From Aliarcobacter butzleri (GTDB lineage: Bacteria > Campylobacterota > Campylobacteria > Campylobacterales > Arcobacteraceae): a stretch of DNA of 64,000 nucleotides. The notes under the pieces were generated by a model, which saw only the letters and a list, made by a program, of their open reading frames with translations, did no database searches and was not told where the DNA came from. Below, piece after piece: positions 27,914 to 37,280 of this stretch (its first letter is position 1; every line of letters begins with the position of its first letter). The stretch is from the NCBI RefSeq assembly GCF_900187115.1, contig NZ_LT906455.1, positions 1,054,001-1,118,000 on the forward strand, given 5' to 3'. The position numbers and the translations under genes are program-made.

Positions 27914-28525
27914 TTAAGCCTTTTTTGCTATGAAATTAAAGATTGGGAAATTTCCATTTTCTCTTTCAAAAATATAAACTATATCAAAAGAAGAGTCACT
28001 AAAACCAATCTTTTTAGCAGTTTTTACCAATTCATCTTCGCTAAATCCAAAGTGATAAACTCCTTCATTATTATGCTTTGCATGAAATGAACCATCTTCT
28101 TTATCCAAATCATTTATACAAATATAACCACCATTTTTTAGAGCTTCAAAGCTTTTTTTAAAAAACATATCAATATCTTCAATATGATGAAGTGACATAG
28201 AAATCACTATCAAATCAAAACTATTTTTTGGTAAATCTTCTTCTAAAATATTGTGTTTTTTTGCTTTTATATTTGATAAATTTTTTTCTTTTACTTTTTT
28301 ATTAAACTCTTCTATCATTCCACTTGAGTTATCAAGTCCTAAAACTTCATTATTTTTTTCTACTAAATTAAAAGCTATAAGTCCTGTTCCACAACCATAA
28401 TCTAAAATATTTTTTATATTTGAAAAATCTATTTTTTCTTTTAAGTGATTTATACAAGCATCACTTTTATCAAGAGTTGTTTGCTTTTTATCCCAATCTT
28501 TTGCTCTTTCATCAAATCTACTCAA
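27914..28525 (-). CDS. Class I SAM-dependent methyltransferase
   Basis: A 203-aa Rossmann-fold methyltransferase. Motif I is ILDYGCGTGLIAF; motif II acid in VLGLDNSSGMIEEF; motif IV region FDLIVISMSLHHIEDIDMFF. It resembles UbiE/Methyltransf_11 small-molecule methyltransferases, but the substrate is not identifiable. Translation is probably coupled with aroE, 2 bp downstream. Confidence 0.85.
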   Translation of the reverse strand: MSRFDERAKDWDKKQTTLDKSDACINHLKEKIDFSNIKNILDYGCGTGLIAFNLVEKNNEVLGLDNSSGMIEEFNKKVKEKNLSNIKAKKHNILEEDLPKNSFDLIVISMSLHHIEDIDMFFKKSFEALKNGGYICINDLDKEDGSFHAKHNNEGVYHFGFSEDELVKTAKKIGFSDSSFDIVYIFERENGNFPIFNFIAKKA

Positions 28526-28585
28526 AGTTAGTCCTTAAACAATTTTTGGATAAATTATAACTAAATCAAAATTAAGAGAATAAAG

Positions 28586-29254
28586 ATGGGTGTAAAATAT
28601 TTTTTTAGTGATAAAACTGATGGAAATCTAGCTTATCATGTTGGTGATATAAAAGAAAATGTAGATAAAAATAGGCAAAAATTAGCTTTAAAATATGATT
28701 ATAAAAATGAAGATTTATGTTATATGAATCAAATTCATAGCGCAAATGTCGTGGTTGTAGATGAGAACTCACCAAAATATATAGATAATTGTGATGCACT
28801 TGTAACAAATAAAAAAAATCTTCCTTTGATGGTTATGGTTGCTGATTGTATTCCTATTTTGATGTTTGATGAAGTAAAAGGAGTAATTGCAGCTATTCAT
28901 GCAGGAAGAAACTCAACTTTTTTAAAAATATCTGAAGCAACTTCTAAAAAAATGATAGAAGATTTTTCTTGTAAAACAGAAAATATAAAAGTAATTATGG
29001 GACCAAGTATCCAAAAATGTTGTTATGAAGTAAATGATGAACTCAAAAATATTGTTGAAAAATCTTTTGGAAAAGAGTTTGTTTTTGGAAATAATATTGA
29101 TTTACAAGGAATAAATAAAAAACTTTTAGAAAATTTGGGAATAAAAAATATAGACATTTCTTCTATTTGTACAAAATGTTCAAATAAACCATTCTTTTCA
29201 TATAGAAAAGAGAAAAATACAGGAAGATTTGCAGGAGTTATAACTTTTAAATAA
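28586..29254 (+). CDS. pgeF: Peptidoglycan editing factor PgeF (multicopper-oxidase-fold, DUF152)
   Basis: A 222-aa protein. The conserved MNQIHSANVVVVDE, MVADCIPILMFDE, AAIHAGRNSTF and GPSIQKCCYEV stretches supply the His/Cys metal site of the YfiH/PgeF family. PgeF removes misincorporated L-Ser from peptidoglycan precursors (UDP-MurNAc-L-Ser). The length is a little short of E. coli YfiH (243 aa). It is divergent from the methyltransferase-aroE pair. Confidence 0.9.
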   Translation: MGVKYFFSDKTDGNLAYHVGDIKENVDKNRQKLALKYDYKNEDLCYMNQIHSANVVVVDENSPKYIDNCDALVTNKKNLPLMVMVADCIPILMFDEVKGVIAAIHAGRNSTFLKISEATSKKMIEDFSCKTENIKVIMGPSIQKCCYEVNDELKNIVEKSFGKEFVFGNNIDLQGINKKLLENLGIKNIDISSICTKCSNKPFFSYRKEKNTGRFAGVITFK

Positions 29255-29348
29255 TTAAAATATTATTTACATAAGGTACATTTGTTTAAGTAGGCTTTTG
29301 TTACCATTTACCGATTTTAATAATAAGTATATAAATAAAGGAAAAGAA

Positions 29349-30608
29349 ATGAGTGTAAAAGTTACAAAAGATGAGGCTTTGGATTATCATAAATTCCCAA
29401 ATGCTGGAAAACTTGCTATTCAAACTACTAAAAAAATGGAAACACAAAGAGATCTATCATTGGCTTATACACCAGGTGTTGCTTATCCTTGTGAAGAAAT
29501 TCAAAAAAATCCTGAATTAGCTTTTGAATATACATCAAAAAGAAATCTTGTAGCAGTTATTTCAAATGGAACAGCTGTTCTTGGACTTGGTGATATTGGA
29601 GCACTTGCTTCAAAACCAGTAATGGAAGGAAAATCTGTATTATTTAAAAAATTTGCAGCTATTGACTCTTTTGATATTGAAGTTGATGAAAAAGATATTG
29701 ATAAATTTTGTGATATTGTAAAGGCTATTAGTCCAACATTTGGTGGAATAAATCTTGAAGATATAAAAGCTCCTGAATGTTTTGAAATAGAAAAAAGGTT
29801 AGTTGAAGAGTTAAATATTCCAATTATGCACGATGACCAACATGGTACAGCGATTATTACAAGTGCTGCTTTGATGAATGCAAGTGAAATGATTGGTATA
29901 AAAATTGAAGATATGAAAATAGTTGTTGTTGGAGCTGGTGCAGCAGCTATTGCTTGTTCAACTATGTATAAAGAACTTGGAGTAAAAAATTTAATTATGT
30001 GCGATTCAAAAGGTGTGATTCATAAAGGAAGAACTGATTTGAATAAATATAAAAAAGAGTTTATTACAGAAACTGACATTACAACAATGGAAGAAGCATT
30101 TAAAGATGCAAATATGGTATTAGGTTTATCAAAACCAGGAACTTTTTCTCAAGAACATATAAAACTTATGAGTGAAGAACCAATAGTTTTTACTTTAGCA
30201 AATCCAACTCCTGAACTTTTCCCTGAAGAGGTATTTGAAGTTAAACCAAAAGCTATAGTAGGAACTGGTCGTTCAGATTGTCCTAATCAAGTAAATAATG
30301 TTTTAGGTTTCCCTTTTATTTTTAGAGGTGCCCTTGATGTTCAAGCAAGAACAATAAATATGCAGATGAAAATTTGTGCTGCTAAAGCAATAGCAAATTT
30401 GGCAAAAGAGCCAATAACAGAGGAATTAAAAGAATCTTTTGGAAATTTAACTTATGGTAAAAACTATATTATTCCTATTCCATTTGATAAAAGATTGATG
30501 GTTGAAGTTTCATCAGCTGTTGCTTCTAGTGCTGTTGAATCAGGAGTTGCTAGAGTAAAAGATTTTGATTTAGAAGAGTATAGAAAAAAACTTATTTCTA
30601 TGATATAA
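29349..30608 (+). CDS. NAD(P)-dependent malic enzyme (malate dehydrogenase, decarboxylating)
   Basis: A 419-aa enzyme converting malate to pyruvate and CO2. Catalytic Tyr lies in SLAYTPGVAYPCEEI and Lys in KPVMEGKSVLFKKF. The metal site is in IMHDDQHGTAI, and VVVGAGAAAIAC is the nucleotide-binding loop. The C-terminal phosphotransacetylase-like domain of long MaeB is absent, so this is the short form. I chose the ATG behind AAAGGAAAAGAA; a TTG 51 bp upstream has no RBS. Confidence 0.93.
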   Translation: MSVKVTKDEALDYHKFPNAGKLAIQTTKKMETQRDLSLAYTPGVAYPCEEIQKNPELAFEYTSKRNLVAVISNGTAVLGLGDIGALASKPVMEGKSVLFKKFAAIDSFDIEVDEKDIDKFCDIVKAISPTFGGINLEDIKAPECFEIEKRLVEELNIPIMHDDQHGTAIITSAALMNASEMIGIKIEDMKIVVVGAGAAAIACSTMYKELGVKNLIMCDSKGVIHKGRTDLNKYKKEFITETDITTMEEAFKDANMVLGLSKPGTFSQEHIKLMSEEPIVFTLANPTPELFPEEVFEVKPKAIVGTGRSDCPNQVNNVLGFPFIFRGALDVQARTINMQMKICAAKAIANLAKEPITEELKESFGNLTYGKNYIIPIPFDKRLMVEVSSAVASSAVESGVARVKDFDLEEYRKKLISMI

Positions 30609-30675
30609 CTATTAATCTATAAAATGGTATTATTCAAGCTTTAAAAATTTAAACTTGAATAATCATAGGATAAAT

Positions 30676-31509
30676 ATGGAAGAATATATACTTTTAATTG
30701 ATACAGAAGATGCAAAGGGTCTAGTTTATAATATTTCAAAAGTTCTTTTTGCAAATAACTTAAATATAGAACAAAATGCAGAATATGTTGATCCAGATAG
30801 TAAAAAATTTTTTATGAGAAGTATAATTTCTGGAAAAGTATCAAAAAATATTTTATTAAAAGAACTTACTGAAGTTTTACCAGCAGGTGCATCAATCAAA
30901 CTAAACAAAAAAGAGAAAAAAGATGTTGTAATACTTGCAACTAAAGAGTCTCATGTTTTAGGTGATTTACTTATTAGATACATTGCTGGTGAATTAAATG
31001 CAAATATAAAAGCTGTTATTGCAAATCATGAACATTTAAAAGAGTTAGTTGAAAAGTTCAATATTCCTTTTACATGTATTAGTGCAGAAGGTCTTAGCAG
31101 AGAAGAACATGAAGAAAAAATGATTGCTAAAATCAATGAATATGAACCAGAATTAATTGTTCTTGCAAAATATATGAGAATCTTAACTCCTAAATTTGTA
31201 GAAAATTTCCCTAAAAAAGTATTAAATATTCATCACTCATTTTTACCAGCATTTATTGGAGCAAATCCATATAAACAAGCTCACGAAAGAGGAGTTAAAA
31301 TCATAGGTGCAACAGCACATTATGTAACAAATGATTTAGATGAAGGTCCGATTATTTTTCAAGATGTTGTAAGAGTTGATCATAGTTATTCTTGGGAAGA
31401 TATGAGAAATGCAGGAAGAAATGTAGAAAAAATCGTTTTATCAAATGCTTTTGAATTGCTTTTAAATGATAGAGTTTTTGTTCATGGAAATAAAACGGTG
31501 ATTTTATAA
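30676..31509 (+). CDS. purU: Formyltetrahydrofolate deformylase
   Basis: A 277-aa enzyme releasing formate from 10-formyl-THF. An N-terminal ACT domain (LIDTEDAKGLVYNISKVLF) is followed by a formyltransferase fold with ELIVLAKYMRILTP, the catalytic NIHHSFLPAFIGANPYKQA and GATAHYVTNDLDEGPIIFQD. The ATG with TAGGATAAAT upstream was chosen over a TTG 21 bp earlier. The stop lies next to the trmL start. Confidence 0.95.
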   Translation: MEEYILLIDTEDAKGLVYNISKVLFANNLNIEQNAEYVDPDSKKFFMRSIISGKVSKNILLKELTEVLPAGASIKLNKKEKKDVVILATKESHVLGDLLIRYIAGELNANIKAVIANHEHLKELVEKFNIPFTCISAEGLSREEHEEKMIAKINEYEPELIVLAKYMRILTPKFVENFPKKVLNIHHSFLPAFIGANPYKQAHERGVKIIGATAHYVTNDLDEGPIIFQDVVRVDHSYSWEDMRNAGRNVEKIVLSNAFELLLNDRVFVHGNKTVIL

Positions 31510-31510
31510 A

Positions 31511-31975
31511 ATGTTTAATATAGTTTTATTAGAGCCACGAATTCCAGGAAATGTAGGAACAATAGGAAGATTATGTTTTGCATTAAATTGTAAACTTCAT
31601 CTTATAAAACCTTATGGTTTTGGTGAAATTACAGAAAAAGAAGTTCGTCGTGCTGGACTTGATTATTGGTATGATTTAGAAGTTTTTGAATATGAAAATA
31701 TTGAAGATTTTTGGTCAAAAAATCCATTTAATGATAGACACTTTTTAGCAACTACTAAAACAAAAAATGTATATTTTGATGCAAAATTCAATGTAGGTGA
31801 TTATTTTTATTTTGGAAGAGAAGATGCAGGACTTCCTGAAGATTTATTATCAAAGTCTTCTCACACTTGTATAACGATTCCTATGACAAATGATGCAAGA
31901 AGTTTAAATATTGCTAATTCTGTTTCGATTGTAGCTTATGAAGCTTTGAGACAAAATTTCACAAGTTTTAAATAA
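31511..31975 (+). CDS. trmL: tRNA (cytidine(34)-2'-O)-methyltransferase
   Basis: A 154-aa SPOUT-class enzyme that 2'-O-methylates the wobble base of tRNA-Leu. Motifs are LEPRIPGNVGTIGRLC, FGREDAGLPEDLL and ITIPMTNDARSLNIANSVSI, which make the trefoil knot. The length matches the family (~157 aa). It starts 1 bp after purU. Its 3' end overlaps a convergent small ORF by 8 bp. Confidence 0.95.
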   Translation: MFNIVLLEPRIPGNVGTIGRLCFALNCKLHLIKPYGFGEITEKEVRRAGLDYWYDLEVFEYENIEDFWSKNPFNDRHFLATTKTKNVYFDAKFNVGDYFYFGREDAGLPEDLLSKSSHTCITIPMTNDARSLNIANSVSIVAYEALRQNFTSFK

Positions 31976-32195
31976 GTATTTTACTTTTTTCGATTAGCTT
32001 GATGATAGCATCAAGCTCTTTTTGAAGTTTTTCTTTTTCTTTCTCTTTTTCTGACTCTTTTATCTCTTTTTTTATTTTTTCTTTTTTTTCTTCTAATTTT
32101 TCAATTATCTCTTTTACTTTATCTTTTTTTGATTCTTTTAAACTATCTTTTTTTAGATATTTTTTTATTTTATCTATTATTTTACTTAGTTTCAT
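31968..32195 (-). CDS. Small Lys/Glu-rich coiled-coil protein
   Basis: A 75-aa protein that is almost entirely charged helix (KKDKVKEIIEKLEEKKEKI and similar), predicted as a single coiled coil, with no membrane segment. Its start overlaps the end of the Na/Pi cotransporter gene by 14 bp, suggesting translational coupling. No family recognised. Its composition could also arise by chance in an AT-rich genome, so reality rests mainly on the coupled position. Confidence 0.55.
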   Translation of the reverse strand: MKLSKIIDKIKKYLKKDSLKESKKDKVKEIIEKLEEKKEKIKKEIKESEKEKEKEKLQKELDAIIKLIEKSKILI

Positions 32196-33960
32196 GCTTT
32201 TGTTCTCCTATCTCTTTTAAAAGATTGTTGTTTATAAATAAAATTGTTGCAACTTCAACAAGTTTTTTCTGAATAGAATAACCTGTTGCACTATCATTCA
32301 TATATGAAGTTGCCATTGTCGCTTTTATTTTATCTTCTCTTATTAAAGCACCAATCTCTTCTGAACTTGCTAAATCATTTTCAGCTAAAGTAGTTTTTAT
32401 AACTTGTAATTGAGTTAGCTGCTCAATATCTGTTTCAATAGTTGATAAAGTGTTTATATCTATTAAAATTTCGGCAATCTCTTTTCTTAGAATATTATAC
32501 TCTTCTTTTATATATTCATTTTTACTTTTTAAATAAAAGTTTACATTTTTTTGAATATCTCTTGTATCTTTTAACACTTCAATTATTAAAGCAGCACTTC
32601 TTTTTAAATCACCAATTTCTGTGTGGTGAAAATCTAGCATATTTTCTTGTGCAAATGATGAATATTCTATTATTTCGCTATAAAGATTTTTTATATTAGT
32701 TTGATAAATCTCATCTATATTTGTATCAATTATTGTTAACTCTTTTGCTAATTGTGCATTTAAACTCTCTTTTGTCAAATTTGTTGTATGTAAGTTTAAA
32801 GCATGAAGCATTGCTTTTTGACAGTTTTCATAAAGATTTATTATCTCTTTTCTAATAGAAACAACAGCAACATCAGGAACATCTAAATTTGATTTTAGTA
32901 AATATTTTGGTTTTGATGCAGCTGATACTTTTTTCTTTATTAATTTCTCAGAAATGCTTACTAGTTGTTTTATAAATGGTGTTAAAAGAATAATTCCAAC
33001 TGCACTAAACATAGTATGAAATAATGCTAGTTTCATACCATAGTTATTATCACTAATGCCTAAATATGGAGATAGAAAATCAACTAATATTTGAAATTGA
33101 AATATAAATATAGTTACAAAAACGGCAGAAATAATATTAAAAGTGAAATGAACAAAAGCTACTCTTTTACCATTTTCATTTGAAGTAAATGAAGCTAAAA
33201 TGGCAGTTAATGTTGTACCAACATTCGCTCCAATAGCTAAAGCTAAAGCATTTAAATATGAGATGCTATCAGCATTTAGTGCTGTAATAACTATTGCTAA
33301 AGTTGCAGCACTTGATTGAATAACAACAGTAACAAAAATACCTATTAAAATATAAATGATTATTCCAAGATAACCTTCCATAGCAAAAGAAGCTAAATCA
33401 ATAGATTCTTTCATTACATCAAATCCATCTTTCATATAAGCAATTCCAAGGAAGATAAATCCTAGTCCTAATAAAACATTTCCACTACCTTTTAGCCCAT
33501 TTGTTTTTGTAAATCTTAAAATAACTCCAAATACAATCATAGGAAAAGCATATTTAGATATTTTTACATCAACTCCTAAACTTGAAACAATCCAAGCTGT
33601 TGTTGTACTTCCTAAGTTTGAACCAAAGATTATTCCAATACCTTGAACTAAAGTTAATAACTCAGCACTTAAAAATGAAATAACTACTAATGTGATAATT
33701 GTTGAACTTTGAACAACTGATGTAGAAAAGAAACCAGTTGCAATTGCGTAAAAAGTATTACTTGTAAATTTTTGAAGTAATTTTTCTAAAATACCACCAG
33801 AAAGTTGTTTAAAGCCATCTTGCATAAAAAACATTCCGATTAGAAAAATTGCAATTCCACTTAATATTACTGTAAAATTTTCATAAAATATTACAATATA
33901 AGCAAGAATTATAAAACCTAAAAAAATTAAAAAATTCTTTGTCACGATTATATACTCCAA
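32182..33960 (-). CDS. Na+/phosphate cotransporter family protein with PhoU-like tail
   Basis: A 592-aa protein. The N-terminal ~340 residues hold about 9-10 helices with two inverted NptA repeats marked by VVQSSTIITLVVIS and VIQSSAATLAIVITAL. The C-terminal ~210 residues are cytosolic helices of the PhoU type (LHATNLT-like helices, DIQKNVNFYLKSKNEYIKEE). NptA/YjbB proteins move phosphate with sodium, and the PhoU-like domain may gate it. It is divergent from the 34-kb unknown/two-component cluster. Confidence 0.9.
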   Translation of the reverse strand: MEYIIVTKNFLIFLGFIILAYIVIFYENFTVILSGIAIFLIGMFFMQDGFKQLSGGILEKLLQKFTSNTFYAIATGFFSTSVVQSSTIITLVVISFLSAELLTLVQGIGIIFGSNLGSTTTAWIVSSLGVDVKISKYAFPMIVFGVILRFTKTNGLKGSGNVLLGLGFIFLGIAYMKDGFDVMKESIDLASFAMEGYLGIIIYILIGIFVTVVIQSSAATLAIVITALNADSISYLNALALAIGANVGTTLTAILASFTSNENGKRVAFVHFTFNIISAVFVTIFIFQFQILVDFLSPYLGISDNNYGMKLALFHTMFSAVGIILLTPFIKQLVSISEKLIKKKVSAASKPKYLLKSNLDVPDVAVVSIRKEIINLYENCQKAMLHALNLHTTNLTKESLNAQLAKELTIIDTNIDEIYQTNIKNLYSEIIEYSSFAQENMLDFHHTEIGDLKRSAALIIEVLKDTRDIQKNVNFYLKSKNEYIKEEYNILRKEIAEILIDINTLSTIETDIEQLTQLQVIKTTLAENDLASSEEIGALIREDKIKATMATSYMNDSATGYSIQKKLVEVATILFINNNLLKEIGEQKHETK

Positions 33961-34075
33961 AATATCTATTTATAAATTCTTCGATTATAACTAAAATAGA
34001 ATATTATTAGTATTAATAACTATTATGGTAAAATCCTAAAAAATACTCTTTTATCGCAATATAAGGAAAAAATAA

Positions 34076-34456
34076 ATGTTCGCAAGATACCAAAAAGAGT
34101 TGAACATAGTAAAAGTAAAATTAAAAGCTATAAATTTTTATTTGGAAGAAGATAAAGATTATAAAGCAACTTTTGGAAATGGCACAATTTGGAAAATAGA
34201 TGTTGTTGGAAAATGGTATGATGAATATTGTTATATAACTATTAGAAATGAATCTTTTGATGAATCAAAAACTGGGAAAACAGGTTTTCCTTTGTGGATT
34301 TTGATGAAAATATTTGGTGTAAATCCTGCTAATAGAACAATAGATGAAAAACTTAATTTTCTAATAGAATACAAAGATAAAATATTTGATGAAAAATTTC
34401 AATATAAAAAAATCTATGAAGAAATAGAAGAAAGTATCAAAAATAAAAAGGAATAA
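34076..34456 (+). CDS. Unknown 126-aa protein
   Basis: A soluble protein with no recognised family. It has an aromatic central stretch (GNGTIWKIDVVGKWYDEYCY), a GKTGFPLWILMKIFGVNP segment and a charged helical C-terminus (IYEEIEESIKNKKE). A good AAGGAAA site precedes the ATG. It is the first gene of a tight four-gene run (unknown, unknown, response regulator, kinase) with gaps of 2 and 0 bp, so it may be a target or part of that signalling unit. Confidence 0.7.
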   Translation: MFARYQKELNIVKVKLKAINFYLEEDKDYKATFGNGTIWKIDVVGKWYDEYCYITIRNESFDESKTGKTGFPLWILMKIFGVNPANRTIDEKLNFLIEYKDKIFDEKFQYKKIYEEIEESIKNKKE

Positions 34457-34458
34457 GT

Positions 34459-34800
34459 TTGGATCTGGTTATAATTACTTTTGTAGTGACAATTGTATTT
34501 TTTATAATTTATAAATATGATATTTTTAAAAGCCTTGCAACAAGAGGAGTTATTGAAAAAGATTTTTCTCAATGTTATATTTTAAGCTATCCAAAACGAG
34601 CAGAACTTCATAATAAAGGTGAAATTTATCAAATAAAAGATTTAGATGAATTTTTTGAATTAAACCCAAAACTAAAAGGAAAAATTCCTGTTGAAAAAAG
34701 ACAAGGAATTGATAGTTCAAATCCAGATGCTCTTAAAAGAGAACTTGAAGAAAGAAAAAGATTAAAAGAGAAATATTCTAAAAAAAAGAAGAAAAAGTAA
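34459..34800 (+). CDS. Unknown single-pass membrane protein, 113 aa
   Basis: The TTG start lies 6 nt after AAGGA. An N-terminal helix (VIITFVVTIVFFIIY) anchors a cytosolic region with YQIKDLDEFFELNPKLKGKI and a very basic tail (KEKYSKKKKKK). No family recognised. The stop codon touches the ATG of the response regulator, indicating co-translation with the two-component pair. Confidence 0.7.
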   Translation: MDLVIITFVVTIVFFIIYKYDIFKSLATRGVIEKDFSQCYILSYPKRAELHNKGEIYQIKDLDEFFELNPKLKGKIPVEKRQGIDSSNPDALKRELEERKRLKEKYSKKKKKK

Positions 34801-35463
34801 ATGTATAAAATTTTAGTTTTAGAAGATGATGAACTTTTTGCTTCAACTTTGGAAGATTTTTTAATTGAAGAAAAATTTGTTATTGATATTGCGAAAGATG
34901 GAGAAGAGTGTTTAAGTCTAAATTATGAAAATAACTATGACTTATACATTTTTGATATCAAAGTTCCTAAAATAAGTGGTTTAGAACTTTTAGCAAGTTT
35001 AAGAAATAGCGAAGACAATACCCCAACTATATTTTTAACATCTTATAAAGATAAAGATACATTACAAGAGGCTTTTGTAAAAGGTTGTGATGATTATCTT
35101 AAAAAACCTGTTGATTTAGATGAATTACTTTTAAGAATAAAAGCACTTTTAAAAAGAAATAAAAAACAATTTGAACTTATAAAATTAACTGAAACTTTAG
35201 ATTTTAATCCAATAAATAAAAGAATTTATGAAAATGGAATAGATTTAAACTTGCCTACAAAAATTTTAGATTTAATTGAACTATTTATAGAAAATAGGGG
35301 AGATATTGTTACAAAAGAGATGATTATAAATAGACTTTGGGCTGCAAATGAAGATTATAGTGAAGGTTCTATTAGAGTTTATATTAATCAAATAAAAAAA
35401 CTTTTTTCAGATGCAAATGTGATTGTAAATATAAAAGGAATAGGGTACAAAATTGAATTCTAA
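34801..35463 (+). CDS. OmpR/PhoB-type response regulator
   Basis: A 220-aa protein. The receiver domain has acidic pocket EDDE near residues 8-11, phospho-acceptor Asp in YIFDIKVPKISG (about residue 52) and Lys in DDYLKKPVDL. The C-terminal winged-helix DNA-binding domain ends RVYINQIKKLF...GIGYKIEF. It overlaps the downstream kinase by 11 bp. The signal and regulon are unknown; the two preceding unknown genes are candidates. Confidence 0.92.
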   Translation: MYKILVLEDDELFASTLEDFLIEEKFVIDIAKDGEECLSLNYENNYDLYIFDIKVPKISGLELLASLRNSEDNTPTIFLTSYKDKDTLQEAFVKGCDDYLKKPVDLDELLLRIKALLKRNKKQFELIKLTETLDFNPINKRIYENGIDLNLPTKILDLIELFIENRGDIVTKEMIINRLWAANEDYSEGSIRVYINQIKKLFSDANVIVNIKGIGYKIEF

Positions 35464-36307
35464 AAAAATAGATTTTTTAATCTCTATTTCTATAATTTTT
35501 ACTTTTTGTTTAGTTATTGTTTTATATTTGAACTATTTTTTCATTTCAAAATTTGGCTTAAATCCAGAACTTTTTATTTATATAATAATTCCTTTAATAA
35601 TTTTAGGATTAGCTGTATTTTTGACTTTTTCTAACTCACTATTGAAACCTTTATTTAAAAGTGATGAAAAACTTGAATTAAGCATAAAAGAGACAATTCA
35701 TGAACTTAATATTCCAGTTTCTACTATAAAAATGAATGTACAACTTCTTCAAAAAAGTATAAAAGATGAAAAAAGTTTAAATAGATTACAAAGAATAGAA
35801 CAAGCAAATAATAATCTTTTAAAACTTTATGAAAATATGGAATATGAGATAAAAAAAGAGATAGATAAAATAGAAAAACAAGAGTTTTTCCTTGATGAAA
35901 TAATAAAATCTTCGCTTGAAAAATTTGAAGATATAAAAGAAAATACTAAAATAAATGTTGATTTGGAAGATATAAAAATTTTAACAGACATAAATGGTTT
36001 TACAAAAACTATTGATAATTTAATATCAAATGCAATCAAATACAATGATAAAAAAGAGCCATTAATAGAGATAAATTATAAAGAAAATATATTATCAATT
36101 TTTAATAAAGGTGAGAAAATTGATACAAAAAATCTTTTTATAGTTTTTGATAAATATTTTCAAGAAAATCCTAAAAAAGATGGATTTGGATTAGGACTTG
36201 CTATGGTAAAAGAGTTTTGTGATAAAAATAGAATTTTTATTAATATTGAACAGTTAGAAAATGGAAATAGGTTCAATTTAAATTTAAAAAACATAATAAA
36301 AAAATAA
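35453..36307 (+). CDS. Sensor histidine kinase, short form
   Basis: A 284-aa kinase with two N-terminal helices (about residues 8-30 and 40-62) and only a short loop between them, so there is almost no extracytoplasmic sensor. The H-box is IKETIHELNIPVSTIKMN. N-box NLISNAIKYN and G-box GFGLGLAMVKEF follow. It partners the response regulator upstream. A minimal periplasmic loop suggests sensing in the membrane or through a partner protein, possibly the unknown membrane protein two genes upstream. Confidence 0.9.
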   Translation: MNSKKIDFLISISIIFTFCLVIVLYLNYFFISKFGLNPELFIYIIIPLIILGLAVFLTFSNSLLKPLFKSDEKLELSIKETIHELNIPVSTIKMNVQLLQKSIKDEKSLNRLQRIEQANNNLLKLYENMEYEIKKEIDKIEKQEFFLDEIIKSSLEKFEDIKENTKINVDLEDIKILTDINGFTKTIDNLISNAIKYNDKKEPLIEINYKENILSIFNKGEKIDTKNLFIVFDKYFQENPKKDGFGLGLAMVKEFCDKNRIFINIEQLENGNRFNLNLKNIIKK

Positions 36308-36350
36308 ATTATAGTATAATAATAATTCATATCAAAATAAAGGGTTTTTT

Positions 36351-37280
36351 ATGGAAGGAAGCATTGTATTTGCAGTTGCAATAATCTTTTTTGCAATTAT
36401 TATTATCTCAAAAGGTGTGAAAATCGTTTCTCAATCAGATTTATATGTGGTTGAAAGACTTGGAAAATTTAATAAAGTTTTGCATGGTGGTTTTCATATA
36501 ATTATTCCAGTTGTTGATAGAGTAAGAGCTATTCTTACTTCAAGAGAACAATTAGTTGATATTGAAAAACAATCAGTAATCACAAAAGATAATGTAAATA
36601 TCTCTATTGATGGAATAGTTTTTTGTAAAGTTGATGATGCTGTTCAAGCAACTTATAATGTAATAAATTTTAAAGATGCAATAGCAAATTTAGCAATGAC
36701 AACTTTAAGAGCTGAAATTGGAGGAATGGATTTAGATGATACTTTATCAAATAGAGAAACTCTAAATGCAAAACTTCAAAGTGAACTTGGAAGTGCCGCA
36801 ACAAACTGGGGAATAAAAGTAACAAGAGTTGAAATAGCTGATATTTCAGTTCCTCCTTCAATAGAAAAAGCTATGAATATGCAAATGGAAGCAGAAAGAG
36901 AAAAAAGAGCTATTCAAACAAGAGCAGAAGCTCAAAAAGAAGCACAAATCAGAGAAGCAGAAGCTTTTAAACAAAGTGAGATTTTAAAAGCAGAAGCAAT
37001 TGAAAGAATGGCAAATGCAAAAAGATATGAGCAAGAACAATTAGCAGCTGGTCAACAAGAAGCTATGAGACTTATAAATATATCTATGATGGAAAATGAA
37101 AAAGCAGCAGAGTTTTTACTTGCAAAAGATAGAATTGTTGCATTTAAAGCACTTGCCGAAAGTAGTTCAACTGATAAAATGATTTTACCTTACGATGTAA
37201 CTTCTATGATAGGTTCAACTTCTGTTTTAGGAGATGCATTTTTTAAAGGGGTAAGTAATGGAAACTCTAACAATGCTTAG
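36351..37280 (+). CDS. SPFH/band 7 (stomatin-like, QmcA-type) membrane protein
   Basis: A 309-aa protein. One N-terminal TM helix (VFAVAIIFFAIIIIS) is followed by the band 7 domain (VERLGKFNKVLHGGFHIIIP, TLRAEIGGMDLDDTLSNRE) and a long Ala/Glu-rich coiled coil (EAEREKRAIQTRAEAQKEAQ). Such proteins oligomerise into cage-like membrane microdomain scaffolds and modulate FtsH-type proteolysis. It overlaps the NfeD gene by 23 bp, the classic SPFH-NfeD operon. Confidence 0.93.
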   Translation: MEGSIVFAVAIIFFAIIIISKGVKIVSQSDLYVVERLGKFNKVLHGGFHIIIPVVDRVRAILTSREQLVDIEKQSVITKDNVNISIDGIVFCKVDDAVQATYNVINFKDAIANLAMTTLRAEIGGMDLDDTLSNRETLNAKLQSELGSAATNWGIKVTRVEIADISVPPSIEKAMNMQMEAEREKRAIQTRAEAQKEAQIREAEAFKQSEILKAEAIERMANAKRYEQEQLAAGQQEAMRLINISMMENEKAAEFLLAKDRIVAFKALAESSSTDKMILPYDVTSMIGSTSVLGDAFFKGVSNGNSNNA

